A stretch of DNA of 64,000 nucleotides, taken from NCBI GenBank assembly GCA_002299555.1, contig DBOL01000107.1, forward strand, positions 1 through 64,000, in the 5' to 3' direction. This document shows positions 35,811 to 45,012 of the stretch, piece after piece. Source of the DNA: Candidatus Aminicenantes bacterium UBA647 (GTDB taxonomy: Bacteria; Acidobacteriota; Aminicenantia; UBA2199). The notes under the pieces were generated by a model, which had not been told where the DNA came from, made no database searches, and saw nothing but the letters and a program-made list of their open reading frames with translations. A program made the translations under genes and the position numbers. The number at the start of each line of letters is the position of its first letter. The stretch's first letter is position 1.

Positions 35811-37013
35811 TCAGAGATTTACAGAATTGATAAATTTTTCACCTAACTCTGATGGATCGATCCTGTTGAGTGTCGTATTTATTTTTAGAAAATAAGATTT
35901 GCTGAATTTATCCACTGCCGGGATGTGAACATTCATTTTGTATAATTTTTCTCTAAAAATCGGGGATTGTGATAATGAAATTAATGGCTTGAGGATAAAA
36001 ACATTTGTACCGTCCCTGAAAGTCTCTATTTTGAACTTTCTGCTTTCTTCAAGTATTTTTTTGAATTTTTTAAAATTTTTCAGAGCAGATCTGTATTCAG
36101 TTAAAAATCCTCTTGAATAATAATGAGCAACAGATGCAAAAGGCCAAACCTGAGGCATCCCGCCGCCAAACATTCTCCTCTCATGGTAAAGGCCATTGAT
36201 AAAACTTTTATCTCCCAGTAGAACAGCGCCTGAAGCAGCATTGAAATTCTTATAGAGGGATATGTATATAGTATCAAACAGGGAACAGATCTCAGAAACA
36301 TCTACTCCGGAGTGAACAGAAACATTGAACAATCGTGCTCCATCAAGATGCATCTTTATTCCATTTGATCTTGCAAATTCAGATATCTTCCTTATCTCAC
36401 CCATATCGAACATCCTGTTCATCTGTCTCCTTACAGGTGATTCGATAACAATGCATCCGACACCCCTTTTCACTCTACTGTCCCCGGCCCATTTAAGAAC
36501 TTTTTTGACATCATCCAGAGTAAACCCCACTGCGCCATGGTTTAAGGGGATCAGATTTATTCCACTAAGATCTTGAACGCAGTCACCCGAATCGTTATAG
36601 ATATGGCTCTCTCCCTGAACGATAACCCTTTTTTTTTTCGCCGTCAGGGTTTTTATGGCAATATGATTCGCCAGAGTCCCGGTTGGAACGAACATGCCAT
36701 CTTCTTTCCCGGTCATCTCTGCGAAGATTTTTTCAAGTTTCCCGACATCACCCTCTCTGGAATAATTATCAACTTCCACTTCCCCTTTGGATGACAACTT
36801 ATATAATAATGAGGAATATTCCAGGGGTGACAGATCCAACCCGTCACGGGTAAACTTTATTGCAGACCTGTCCCTTGCAAGTTGGTCAGATTCTTTATTG
36901 GAACTTGATATCTGCCCTGATCGTAATAATGCTCCACCTGAAAATATAGATAAACCTCCAACCTTAATAAAATTTCTCCTTCCAAACTTTGTGGCAGTTT
37001 TTTCTTTAAACAT
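35811..37013 (-). CDS. Tat-exported threonine aldolase/beta-eliminating lyase-family PLP protein
   Basis: A 400-aa protein. Residues 10-35 form a twin-arginine signal (FGRRNFIKVGG then LSIFSGGALL). The rest is a fold type I PLP enzyme of the threonine aldolase / aromatic beta-eliminating lyase group: VPTGTLANHIAIKTL (phosphate binding), GESHIYNDSGDCVQ, HLDGARLFN with the Asp that holds the PLP nitrogen, and the putative Schiff-base Lys in ISLYKNFNAASGAVLLG. Tat would export it folded with its cofactor. GGGAG eight bases before the ATG at 37013. It starts 4 bases after the stop of the amidohydrolase/S9 fusion gene, so the two are one operon. The reaction is inferred; threonine cleavage or beta-elimination are both possible. 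Confidence 0.8.
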   Translation of the reverse strand: MFKEKTATKFGRRNFIKVGGLSIFSGGALLRSGQISSSNKESDQLARDRSAIKFTRDGLDLSPLEYSSLLYKLSSKGEVEVDNYSREGDVGKLEKIFAEMTGKEDGMFVPTGTLANHIAIKTLTAKKKRVIVQGESHIYNDSGDCVQDLSGINLIPLNHGAVGFTLDDVKKVLKWAGDSRVKRGVGCIVIESPVRRQMNRMFDMGEIRKISEFARSNGIKMHLDGARLFNVSVHSGVDVSEICSLFDTIYISLYKNFNAASGAVLLGDKSFINGLYHERRMFGGGMPQVWPFASVAHYYSRGFLTEYRSALKNFKKFKKILEESRKFKIETFRDGTNVFILKPLISLSQSPIFREKLYKMNVHIPAVDKFSKSYFLKINTTLNRIDPSELGEKFINSVNL

Positions 37014-37017
37014 TTTA

Positions 37018-39270
37018 TTATCTCCCGTGAGGAACAAGTGAGGGCGGTATTTCTCCCCGCTTCAAATATTTGTCGAACCATTCTATTACCATTTTATCAA
37101 CTTCTGCTGAATACTCAGTCAACCCGTGATCACCACCTTCAAACAAAACCAATCGGAAGGGGACTCTCTCTTTCAGTAACAGATCAGACAGCTTCATACT
37201 TTGCAGTGGACTTACTCTCCAGTCACCTGTTCCATGTAACAAAAGTAGAGGGGTTTTCTTAGGAAACTTTTTTACAAGATTAATTGCGGATCTGTCGAAA
37301 AGGAGCTTTTCCTTATTCTCAACATAAGACGGCATTAGCTCCTGAAATACAAATTTCTCCATATCAGGTCTGTTCTTTTTCATCATCACAAGATCTGAAA
37401 CTCCTCCCCCCACAACAACTGCTTTGAAAAAAGAGGTCCTGGTATGTGCAAGGTATGTCATCATTCCGCCTCTGCTCCAACCATATATTCCTATCCTGGA
37501 AGAATCTGCACTTTTTATTTTTTTCAGGAGAGGGATCAAATTTATAATATCATTTACATCTTTCCCGCCGAATTCCTCTATCCCCTCGCCCCCATCATTA
37601 CCTCTGTATTGACTCCCGATAACAACATACCCATTTGATGCAAGTTTTGCCATGATAAAAGCGATCTTAAAATAGTTCAGTGATCCGAACTCACGGTTCC
37701 CCCCCCTGTTGTATATGACACATGGATATTTCCCTTCAACAACCGGTTGAACAAGATAGGCAGTTACTCTCAAACCATCACTGAAATAAGATATCTTTTC
37801 TGCTTTTATCTTTTCCAGGTATTTGAATTTATTGATTAGCTTCTTATTCTTTTGAACTTTATTTAATATTTTTTGATCACCGAGAATATTCACTACCTCT
37901 CTTTTTTCAATTTTTCCATTCTCAGGAAGTTTCAGCAAAGCCTCCCTGTCAACAATCTTCCCATCCTTTATTAGTAAATGGATATCCTTAAGATTTTCAA
38001 TATCTGAAACAGGATCAGAGTTAAGAATAATGAGGTCGGCTGCGAAACCTTTTTCCAATTTCCCCAATTTCCATCCGAATGCCTCACTGAAATTAGATGT
38101 GGCAGAGGCAATTACTTCTCGATTTGTAAGTCCTATCTTGTTCAACAACTCCAGCTCTGTATGCAGTGAGATCCCGGGCATCGTCCCCCAGACATCAGTT
38201 GCACTCCCCGCCAGATATTTTGCACCTGCTTTGTAGTACATACTTTCAAGGACCCTCTCGTTCAGTATCAGTTTTGTGTAAGCATCTTGTAATTCTTTAA
38301 CATAAGTATGTTTCCCGGTGACCTTATCAGCAGGATTATTAATATCATCACTGCTAATTATTGCTGACACCGGCTCCATCCACGGATTTTTACTCCCCGG
38401 TATATCCAGATAAGATAAACTTTGGGTCGGCATTATGAATGTTCCTGAAGCACCCAATACAGATGAATGATCTACCAATTTTGCATCTCCCTTTTTTATA
38501 TTCGCAAGAAACTTATAATATTTCCATTTCGGGCTTTCCAGATCATCACTGAATGGATTATCTGCAACTGCAGCAGCCATCTCCGCAGGTGCAATGTCAA
38601 GAGAATATCTGGTAGTGTGAACGAACGCTCCAACTCCCATTCCTGATGCTTCTTTATAACTGGTATGCCCGAATTCACCGATCGTTCCCATTCCAAGTTC
38701 ATGTGCCCTCTTAACCAAGCCCCTGACCTGATTCGGATTTAATGCATATTTTAAAAGTGCTATTTTATATCCTTTTTTATGAAGCAACTCAAGGTCTTTT
38801 AAGTGATCGTTAAGACTCTTTTTGTCATCTCCAACCGATTCGAGCCTTAAAGCCCGGGGGCCCTGATCAGCACTATCGAAAAATGGGCCTCTCCTACCAC
38901 CATCAACAGCAATTATAGTTGTTACACCCATATATAGGTAAGCATTGGCATAAGCCTGGTTATTAATAGCAGCAAATCCATCGATCAATCCCGGGAGCAC
39001 ATACTTCCCTCTCCCGTCAATCTTATCTACCTTGCCCTCAATTTCAGGTATATTTGTCAGATCTCCGACTTGCTCTATCAGGCCATTCCTGATCAGGATA
39101 AATCCTTTAATAACATCATTATTATTTCTCCCGAGATTGGAGAGATCCGTAATTGCGACCCCCGTGATCAACATTCGGGAATCTCCTGAAGCGTGTGACG
39201 ATATTGTTAAACAGAGTAAACATACAATAAAAAGAAACTTACGGAAAACCCTTGCCGGAATCTTGTTCAT
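37018..39270 (-). CDS. Exported amidohydrolase-like/S9 peptidase-like fusion protein
   Basis: A 750-aa protein with a signal peptide (to about residue 28, CLLCLTISSHASG). Residues 33-440 resemble the imidazolonepropionase-type amidohydrolase fold (LPGLIDGF, VTTIIAVDGG, GEFGHTSY, AFVHTTR, GSATDVWG, and the closing KGFAADLIILNSDP). The strand-1 HxH metal pair expected after GLID is missing, replaced by FAAIN. Residues about 490-740 are an alpha/beta hydrolase of the prolyl oligopeptidase (S9) type, with the nucleophile in IYGWSRGGMMT, Asp in LHGTGDWRVSP and His in GGDHGL. Thus the second half looks active and the first degraded. GGAG seven bases before the ATG. It is coupled to the Tat PLP lyase. 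Confidence 0.85.
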   Translation of the reverse strand: MNKIPARVFRKFLFIVCLLCLTISSHASGDSRMLITGVAITDLSNLGRNNNDVIKGFILIRNGLIEQVGDLTNIPEIEGKVDKIDGRGKYVLPGLIDGFAAINNQAYANAYLYMGVTTIIAVDGGRRGPFFDSADQGPRALRLESVGDDKKSLNDHLKDLELLHKKGYKIALLKYALNPNQVRGLVKRAHELGMGTIGEFGHTSYKEASGMGVGAFVHTTRYSLDIAPAEMAAAVADNPFSDDLESPKWKYYKFLANIKKGDAKLVDHSSVLGASGTFIMPTQSLSYLDIPGSKNPWMEPVSAIISSDDINNPADKVTGKHTYVKELQDAYTKLILNERVLESMYYKAGAKYLAGSATDVWGTMPGISLHTELELLNKIGLTNREVIASATSNFSEAFGWKLGKLEKGFAADLIILNSDPVSDIENLKDIHLLIKDGKIVDREALLKLPENGKIEKREVVNILGDQKILNKVQKNKKLINKFKYLEKIKAEKISYFSDGLRVTAYLVQPVVEGKYPCVIYNRGGNREFGSLNYFKIAFIMAKLASNGYVVIGSQYRGNDGGEGIEEFGGKDVNDIINLIPLLKKIKSADSSRIGIYGWSRGGMMTYLAHTRTSFFKAVVVGGGVSDLVMMKKNRPDMEKFVFQELMPSYVENKEKLLFDRSAINLVKKFPKKTPLLLLHGTGDWRVSPLQSMKLSDLLLKERVPFRLVLFEGGDHGLTEYSAEVDKMVIEWFDKYLKRGEIPPSLVPHGR

Positions 39271-39361
39271 TTCATTTCTCCATGTTCAATGTATTATTAA
39301 AATACTATAAAAACAAGCTTTATTTTTCAATATCCCATTGTTATTTCCATGAAAAAAAACA

Positions 39362-39367
39362 TACAAT
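39362..39367 (+). promoter_or_regulatory. -10 hexamer of the acetyltransferase gene, leaderless context
   Basis: TACAAT ends seven bases before the ATG at 39375, which lacks a ribosome site. TTGTTA (39338-39343) lies 18 bases further upstream as a possible -35. Confidence 0.45.
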
Positions 39368-39374
39368 ATATTAT

Positions 39375-39812
39375 ATGGAATTCATAATGATAACCTTCGG
39401 ATCTGAATTGTATAAAGAGGAGATAAAACTGAGAGATGATGTCCTCCGTGCACCTCTCGGACTGGAGTATAAAAAAGAAGATCTTGAGGCCGAGGCAGAT
39501 GAACTCAGATATGGACTTTTAGACAGTGATGGAGTGCTTGTTGCCTGCCTTCTCATCAGGATATTGGACAACACTTCTGCAAAAATAAGGCAAATGGCAG
39601 TAAAAGAGGAATTGAGAGGAAAAGGGATCGGCAGAGAGCTTATGAACAAAGTGGAATCAGAACTTAAGAAAAAGAAATTCAAAAAGATCGAACTTCATGC
39701 CAGAATGTATGCGAAAAATTTTTATGACAAACTCGGATATCGGCCGGTCGGGAAAGAATTCACAGAGATCGGAATTCCTCATATCAAAATGGTTAAAAAA
39801 ATTGCTACATGA
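39375..39812 (+). CDS. GNAT family N-acetyltransferase
   Basis: A 145-aa cytoplasmic acetyltransferase. The acetyl-CoA binding motif is clear: IRQMAVKEELRGKGIGRELMNKVE (motif A with the RGKGIG loop), followed by the motif B strand-helix KIELHARMYAKNFYDKLGYRPVG. The N-terminus FGSELYKEEIKLRDDVLRAPLGL and KEFTEIGIPHIKM resemble the small ElaA/YjdJ-like GNAT group. The substrate is unknown. Starts at 39375 and 39387 are both possible; neither has a Shine-Dalgarno, and a TACAAT hexamer seven bases before the first favours it. It is divergent from the fusion gene and convergent with the M1-like peptidase gene. Confidence 0.85.
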   Translation: MEFIMITFGSELYKEEIKLRDDVLRAPLGLEYKKEDLEAEADELRYGLLDSDGVLVACLLIRILDNTSAKIRQMAVKEELRGKGIGRELMNKVESELKKKKFKKIELHARMYAKNFYDKLGYRPVGKEFTEIGIPHIKMVKKIAT

Positions 39813-39820
39813 ATCCCGAA

Positions 39821-41293
39821 TTACTGATATTTTATTCTGATATTTTCAGGCGGGGTCATATCAACTTTGTGGTAATCTCTGCCATTGGTTTCTGAAGCTG
39901 AGTAATAGACTCTGGCCCCGCTATATAACCAATTGATCATCCTCTCTTCAAAATCAATTCCTGAAAATTCTAAAATATAGTCAATAAGTTCAAATGTATT
40001 AAATGGGGAAAAAATATAGTTTGAATAAATGTGACTTAAAAAATCTATGAAAATTTCCCGTCCACCCATCTCAGAAGCAATAGATTCGATAACCCTTGCT
40101 CCGTCGTTATAGGCCCTGTCATCAAAACCTACGGAAACCGGTGTCCTTCCGCTTACAATATTTGAAGAAAAACTCTGGATAACGGGAGAAGAAGATCCGG
40201 CCGCACTATATTCATACCACATATTTATAGCTTCATCCCACCATGAGTCCCTGTATGTTTTGGCAACAACACTGCATCCGAAGTACATATGGAAAACCTC
40301 ATGCTCTAATGCACTTAGAGAAGTAATTGTTGCTCCGAAATATTCCATCCCGCCGCCTCCCTGAGTGAGGAAAACATCCAACCCCCTCTCCATGGGGAAC
40401 ACACCGATATTTGTCCTGAGTTCCGGCAGCCACGACTCAAGAATTTCAAAAGCACTATCGATAGAAACACTCTCCTTATAGGTCATTATTCTGACATCGA
40501 CTCCGTCTATGACCCTTTCTTCAAAATCGATATCCTCTTCCGGGACCAGCATCCACATAACCGTATATGAAGCGACTTCTCTTTCAGTATCTAAGATCCA
40601 TTTCAGATTATTATTATTTTCTATTTCTGTAACTTTCCCCGACCCTATAAATGAATAAGACCTGTCACTTACGACAGAAAAAGTTATCCTGTGTGTAGAT
40701 AGATCTGATGGGCAGTTAATAGAAGGGAAAACAGCTTCATTCCCCACTCCATAAATATCGTTCACATCAGAATAGAATGATCCATAGCCATTTGAATACC
40801 CGATCCTGTATTTGATGATAAGGATATTGACCTCATCGTTCCCGCATTCTCTCAATAATTCGATCCCTTCCTGTGTCGTTTCCTCAAATGTGATCATTTT
40901 AATATCTGAAGGATCATTGATATCCAGATCTTCTCCATTCAGGTTGATATTCCCGATGGTGTCACTTCCGGCAGGGTCAAAGTGTATCAGGGGGATCATT
41001 TGCCCCGGACGCATACTGAACTCAATTATTGACTCGCCAATTAGAACATCTTCATCAGGAATGTATTCAAGTTTTACATCCATGTTTTGAATATCTATCC
41101 TCAGAATGCTGTCCATAAGATCATTCTCATCTACGGGATCCGGTTGGGGTATCTCCTCCGGAATTGTGATTGCCTCTTCCGTAACACAACCACCTGTTAT
41201 CAAAGGCAGAGTAAGTAAAACCAACAGTATAAAGATGTATTCGATACTATTTTTGTTTTTGTTAAAAAATATAATACGGAGTGAACTTTTCAT
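39821..41293 (-). CDS. M1-like gluzincin metallopeptidase lipoprotein
   Basis: A 490-aa lipoprotein with lipobox LITGGC after a hydrophobic signal (residues 19-36). The zinc site is ALEHEVFHMYFG with the downstream WWDEAINMWYEY, i.e. HExxH followed 18 residues later by Glu, as in M1 aminopeptidases. GGGMEYFGATI takes the place of the GAMEN exopeptidase motif. The N-terminal half is beta-rich, as in the M1 saddle domain. It is shorter than typical M1 enzymes and diverges outside the active site, so endo- or aminopeptidase action cannot be decided. There is no ribosome site; TATAAT lies six bases before the ATG. It is divergent from gap. Confidence 0.8.
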   Translation of the reverse strand: MKSSLRIIFFNKNKNSIEYIFILLVLLTLPLITGGCVTEEAITIPEEIPQPDPVDENDLMDSILRIDIQNMDVKLEYIPDEDVLIGESIIEFSMRPGQMIPLIHFDPAGSDTIGNINLNGEDLDINDPSDIKMITFEETTQEGIELLRECGNDEVNILIIKYRIGYSNGYGSFYSDVNDIYGVGNEAVFPSINCPSDLSTHRITFSVVSDRSYSFIGSGKVTEIENNNNLKWILDTEREVASYTVMWMLVPEEDIDFEERVIDGVDVRIMTYKESVSIDSAFEILESWLPELRTNIGVFPMERGLDVFLTQGGGGMEYFGATITSLSALEHEVFHMYFGCSVVAKTYRDSWWDEAINMWYEYSAAGSSSPVIQSFSSNIVSGRTPVSVGFDDRAYNDGARVIESIASEMGGREIFIDFLSHIYSNYIFSPFNTFELIDYILEFSGIDFEERMINWLYSGARVYYSASETNGRDYHKVDMTPPENIRIKYQ

Positions 41294-41299
41294 TGATCA

Positions 41300-41305
41300 A
41301 TTATA
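41300..41305 (-). promoter_or_regulatory. -10 hexamer of the M1-like peptidase gene, leaderless context
   Basis: On the minus strand a perfect TATAAT is followed by TGATCA and then the ATG at 41293. The predicted start is the A of ATG. No clear -35 is seen. Confidence 0.5.
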
Positions 41306-41377
41306 CAATATATTCATCTTTATACTAAAAAAATAACTTGAAATCATGTCTCTCTTATGATAATTTTTTAACTCTAA

Positions 41378-42391
<1,014 letters not shown>

Positions 42392-42392
42392 A

Positions 42393-43583
42393 ATGTATAA
42401 AAAATTTATTGAAAACACAGATATCAGAGATAAATTCGTTTTTATCAGAAATGATTTCAATGTGCCTCTCAGTAGTGATGGCGACATAACGGATGAGACG
42501 AGAATAACCGAATCCCTGAGAACTATCAATTATGCCCTTGATAAGAATGCAAAAGTGGTATGTGCCTCCCATCTCGGAAGGCCCAATGGGCAAAAAGATG
42601 AAAAATTAAGTTTAAAACAAGTTGCCGAAAGATTATCAAGCCTGATCGGGAAAAAAGTGATCTTCAATGGGGAGTCTACAGGCCCTTCGATAGATAAGAT
42701 AAAAAATGAGATGAAGGCAGGTGATATACTGCTTCTCGAGAACCTCCGATTCAACCCCGGTGAAAAAGCCAATAGTGAGGATCTATCCGCAGAACTGGCC
42801 AGGAACATCGAAGTTTATGTTAATGATGCTTTCGGAACATCCCACCGTGCACACGCTTCAATAGTGGGAATTACAAAACATGTCCCCATATCTGTAATGG
42901 GTTACCTTCTTAAAAAAGAGAAAGAGTTTCTGGAAATGGCACTCAACAACCCTCCTGAAAAATTCACCATAATTCTTGGTGGCACAAAGGTGTCAGAAAA
43001 GATCGGAGTGATTGAGAACCTGCTCGGGAAGGCAAAAACAATTATTATCGGCGGAGCAATGGCCTACACTTTCCTTAAAGCAAAAGGTGAGGAGGTCGGA
43101 GCGTCCATGGTAGAAAATGAATTTCTTGAATTCTGCAAAAACATAATGGAAACAGCAAAGGATAAAGGTGTGAAGATCCTCTTACCGGTAGACCATATTG
43201 CTGCTAACAAGATCGAGCGTAATATTACTATCAGAATGATAAAACCGGGAGAAGGGATTCCCCCGGATATGTTAGGGCTGGATCTGGGATTCAATACGGT
43301 CAGCATATTCAGAAAAGAGATATTGGAATCCCAAATGATATTCTGGAACGGACCAATGGGTGTTTTTGAAGTTGAAGATTTTTCAGGAGGAACCATGGCA
43401 GTCGCAGAAGCGGTGGCCGAATCACCTGCGATTTCTATTGCCGGTGGTGGAGATACAATAGCAGCTATCAAACTGGCCGGAGTAAAAGGAAATATATCTC
43501 ATATTTCAACCGGTGGAGGTGCTTCTCTTGAACTTATGTCCGGGATCTCTCTTCCAGGAATTGAAAGCCTTACGGAGGATTAA
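42393..43583 (+). CDS. pgk: Phosphoglycerate kinase
   Basis: A 396-aa enzyme transferring phosphate from 1,3-bisphosphoglycerate to ADP. RNDFNVPLSSDGDITDETRI, SHLGRPNG, LLLENLRFNPGEKAN, VNDAFGTSHRAHAS, LGGTKVSEKIGVIENLL and the C-terminal AGGGDTIAAI / STGGGASLELMSG blocks are all present. The start is an ATG one base after the gap stop, with no ribosome site, so translation is probably coupled. Its stop overlaps the tpiA ATG (TAATG). The length fits a normal free-standing Pgk. Confidence 0.97.
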   Translation: MYKKFIENTDIRDKFVFIRNDFNVPLSSDGDITDETRITESLRTINYALDKNAKVVCASHLGRPNGQKDEKLSLKQVAERLSSLIGKKVIFNGESTGPSIDKIKNEMKAGDILLLENLRFNPGEKANSEDLSAELARNIEVYVNDAFGTSHRAHASIVGITKHVPISVMGYLLKKEKEFLEMALNNPPEKFTIILGGTKVSEKIGVIENLLGKAKTIIIGGAMAYTFLKAKGEEVGASMVENEFLEFCKNIMETAKDKGVKILLPVDHIAANKIERNITIRMIKPGEGIPPDMLGLDLGFNTVSIFRKEILESQMIFWNGPMGVFEVEDFSGGTMAVAEAVAESPAISIAGGGDTIAAIKLAGVKGNISHISTGGGASLELMSGISLPGIESLTED

Positions 43584-44350
43584 TGAAAGATCTGATAATT
43601 GCAGCAAACTGGAAAATGAACAAAACCGTCCCTCAGAGTATTTCATTCATATCGGATCTTGACATCAGAATAAGTCAATGGAAATTAAATCCAAAACTGA
43701 ACAAATTGGAAATACTTATATTCCCGCCGGCTATATCTCTATATCCAATGAATGGAAGATCAGAGTTTATTTCACTTGGATGTCAAAATATTTATTTTGA
43801 GGAGAGTGGCGCTTATACCGGAGAGATAGCGGTTGATATGATCAGAGAATATTCGAAATATGCTCTTATCGGCCATTCTGAGAGGAGAGAGGTTTTCTCT
43901 GAAACAGATGAAGAGATTAATAAAAAAATTAAAACTTCACTAAGTGCAGGCCTAACTCCACTTTTATGCGTCGGGGAAACACTGGATGAAAGAGAAGCAG
44001 GAAATACTTTTACAAAGATCAATGCCCAATTGAAAAATGATCTCTCCGGACTTTCTTCAGAAGAGATAGAAAAGATTGTTTTTGCATACGAACCTGTGTG
44101 GGCTATAGGAACAGGAAAAACTGCAACTCCTGAACAAGCTCAGGAAGTTCATGAGTTTATCACTAATGAAATAAACAAAATATCAGGTAAAGAAAACAAG
44201 AGGATGATCTTGTATGGAGGATCTGTTAAACCTGAAAACAGTAAAGAACTCCTTACAAAAAAGGATATAAATGGTGCTCTTATCGGTGGAGCATCCTTGA
44301 ATGTTGATTCATTTTTTGCTATAATCGAAAAATCCCTTGAACTTGTTTGA
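43583..44350 (+). CDS. tpiA: Triosephosphate isomerase
   Basis: A 255-aa TIM barrel interconverting dihydroxyacetone phosphate and glyceraldehyde-3-phosphate. The catalytic Lys is in AANWKMN, His in IGHSERRE and Glu in AYEPVWAIGTGK; the phosphate loop GGSVKPENS and GALIGGASL are intact. GGAGG four bases before the ATG, which overlaps the pgk stop by one base. The barrel has a slightly long loop near residues 34-42 (WKLNPKLNK). Confidence 0.97.
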   Translation: MKDLIIAANWKMNKTVPQSISFISDLDIRISQWKLNPKLNKLEILIFPPAISLYPMNGRSEFISLGCQNIYFEESGAYTGEIAVDMIREYSKYALIGHSERREVFSETDEEINKKIKTSLSAGLTPLLCVGETLDEREAGNTFTKINAQLKNDLSGLSSEEIEKIVFAYEPVWAIGTGKTATPEQAQEVHEFITNEINKISGKENKRMILYGGSVKPENSKELLTKKDINGALIGGASLNVDSFFAIIEKSLELV

Positions 44351-44366
44351 AGAATAGGAGGACATT

Positions 44367-44753
44367 GTGGAAGGATTGTTATTGTTTATACATATTGTAG
44401 TTTCACTACTGCTTGTTATTATTGTTTTACTTCAAAGTGGAAAAAGTGCCGACCTTGCAGGAGCATTCGGCGGCGGCGGTACACAGTCCAGTTTCGGTCC
44501 CAGAGGAACTGCATCAATTTTATCTAAGTTTACAACAATATTGGCTGTTTCCTTCATGGTCACATCCCTACTTCTTTATATCGTTGCTACAAACAGGACC
44601 GATTCAGATACTGTTCTAACTAAGAGCGATACTGAAACAGCTCAAAAACTTCCTGCAGCAGGAGAAGGCGAAAAACCTGTTACGGATGTTAATAATACCG
44701 AAGAGAAAAAAGATACAGAAAATAAAGATACTTCAGATAGTAATCAACAATAG
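44367..44753 (+). CDS. secG: Preprotein translocase subunit SecG
   Basis: A 128-aa inner-membrane subunit of the SecYEG channel. Two transmembrane helices (LLLFIHIVVSLLLVIIVLLQ and FTTILAVSFMVTSLLLYIVA) flank the conserved cytoplasmic loop with GAFGGGGTQSSFGPRGTASIL. The C-terminus (about 78-128) is an acidic, Thr/Asp/Glu-rich tail longer than in many SecG proteins. The GTG start has GGAGG six bases upstream. It sits between tpiA and tRNA-Leu, a common bacterial order. No terminator separates it from the tRNA genes, so they are probably cotranscribed. Confidence 0.95.
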   Translation: MEGLLLFIHIVVSLLLVIIVLLQSGKSADLAGAFGGGGTQSSFGPRGTASILSKFTTILAVSFMVTSLLLYIVATNRTDSDTVLTKSDTETAQKLPAAGEGEKPVTDVNNTEEKKDTENKDTSDSNQQ

Positions 44754-44759
44754 TAAAAA

Positions 44760-44843
44760 GCCGAGGTGGTGGAACTGGTAGACACGCAAGCTTGAGGTGC
44801 TTGTGGCTGTAAGGCTGTAGGGGTTCGAGTCCCCTCCTCGGCA
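44760..44843 (+). tRNA. tRNA-Leu (anticodon GAG)
   Basis: Acceptor arms GCCGAGG (44760-44766) and CCTCGGC (44836-44842) pair fully, with discriminator A. The anticodon stem CAAGC/GCTTG encloses loop TTGAGGT, giving anticodon GAG. A long variable arm and T-arm GGGG-TTCGAGT-CCCC complete a class II tRNA. No CCA is encoded. It follows secG by six bases. Confidence 0.97.
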
Positions 44844-44855
44844 TTCCCAGCAACT

Positions 44856-44943
44856 GGAGAGGTGCGAGAGTGGTTGAATCGGGTTGCCTGCTAAGCAACT
44901 GTTCTGGTTAACGGAACCGTGGGTTCGAATCCCACCCTCTCCG
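44856..44943 (+). tRNA. tRNA-Ser (anticodon GCT)
   Basis: Acceptor arms GGAGAGG (44856-44862) and CCTCTCC (44936-44942) with discriminator G. The anticodon stem GTTGC/GCAAC encloses CTGCTAA, anticodon GCT. The long variable arm and T-arm GTGGG-TTCGAAT-CCCAC are intact. CCA is not encoded. Part of its 3' end is repeated in broken form about 70-180 bases downstream. Confidence 0.97.
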
Positions 44944-44948
44944 TTTCA

Positions 44949-44978
44949 CAAAAAAATAAACTTCAGTTTGTTTTTTTG
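44949..44978 (+). terminator. Rho-independent terminator after the tRNA genes
   Basis: A 13-bp AT-rich stem (C-A7-T-A3-C against G-T3-G-T7-G, one G-T wobble) with a TTCA loop. The T-run lies within the right arm. It follows tRNA-Ser by five bases and probably ends the gap-to-tRNA transcript. Confidence 0.6.
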
Positions 44979-45012
44979 GGGAACTTATCTGTGACATTCG
45001 AAATAATACTCT

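Noticed and set aside
39252..39374. 41-residue N-terminal extension of the acetyltransferase
   Set aside because: The extension overlaps the divergent fusion gene's start, is not GNAT-like and has no ribosome site. The fold begins at the ATG at 39375.
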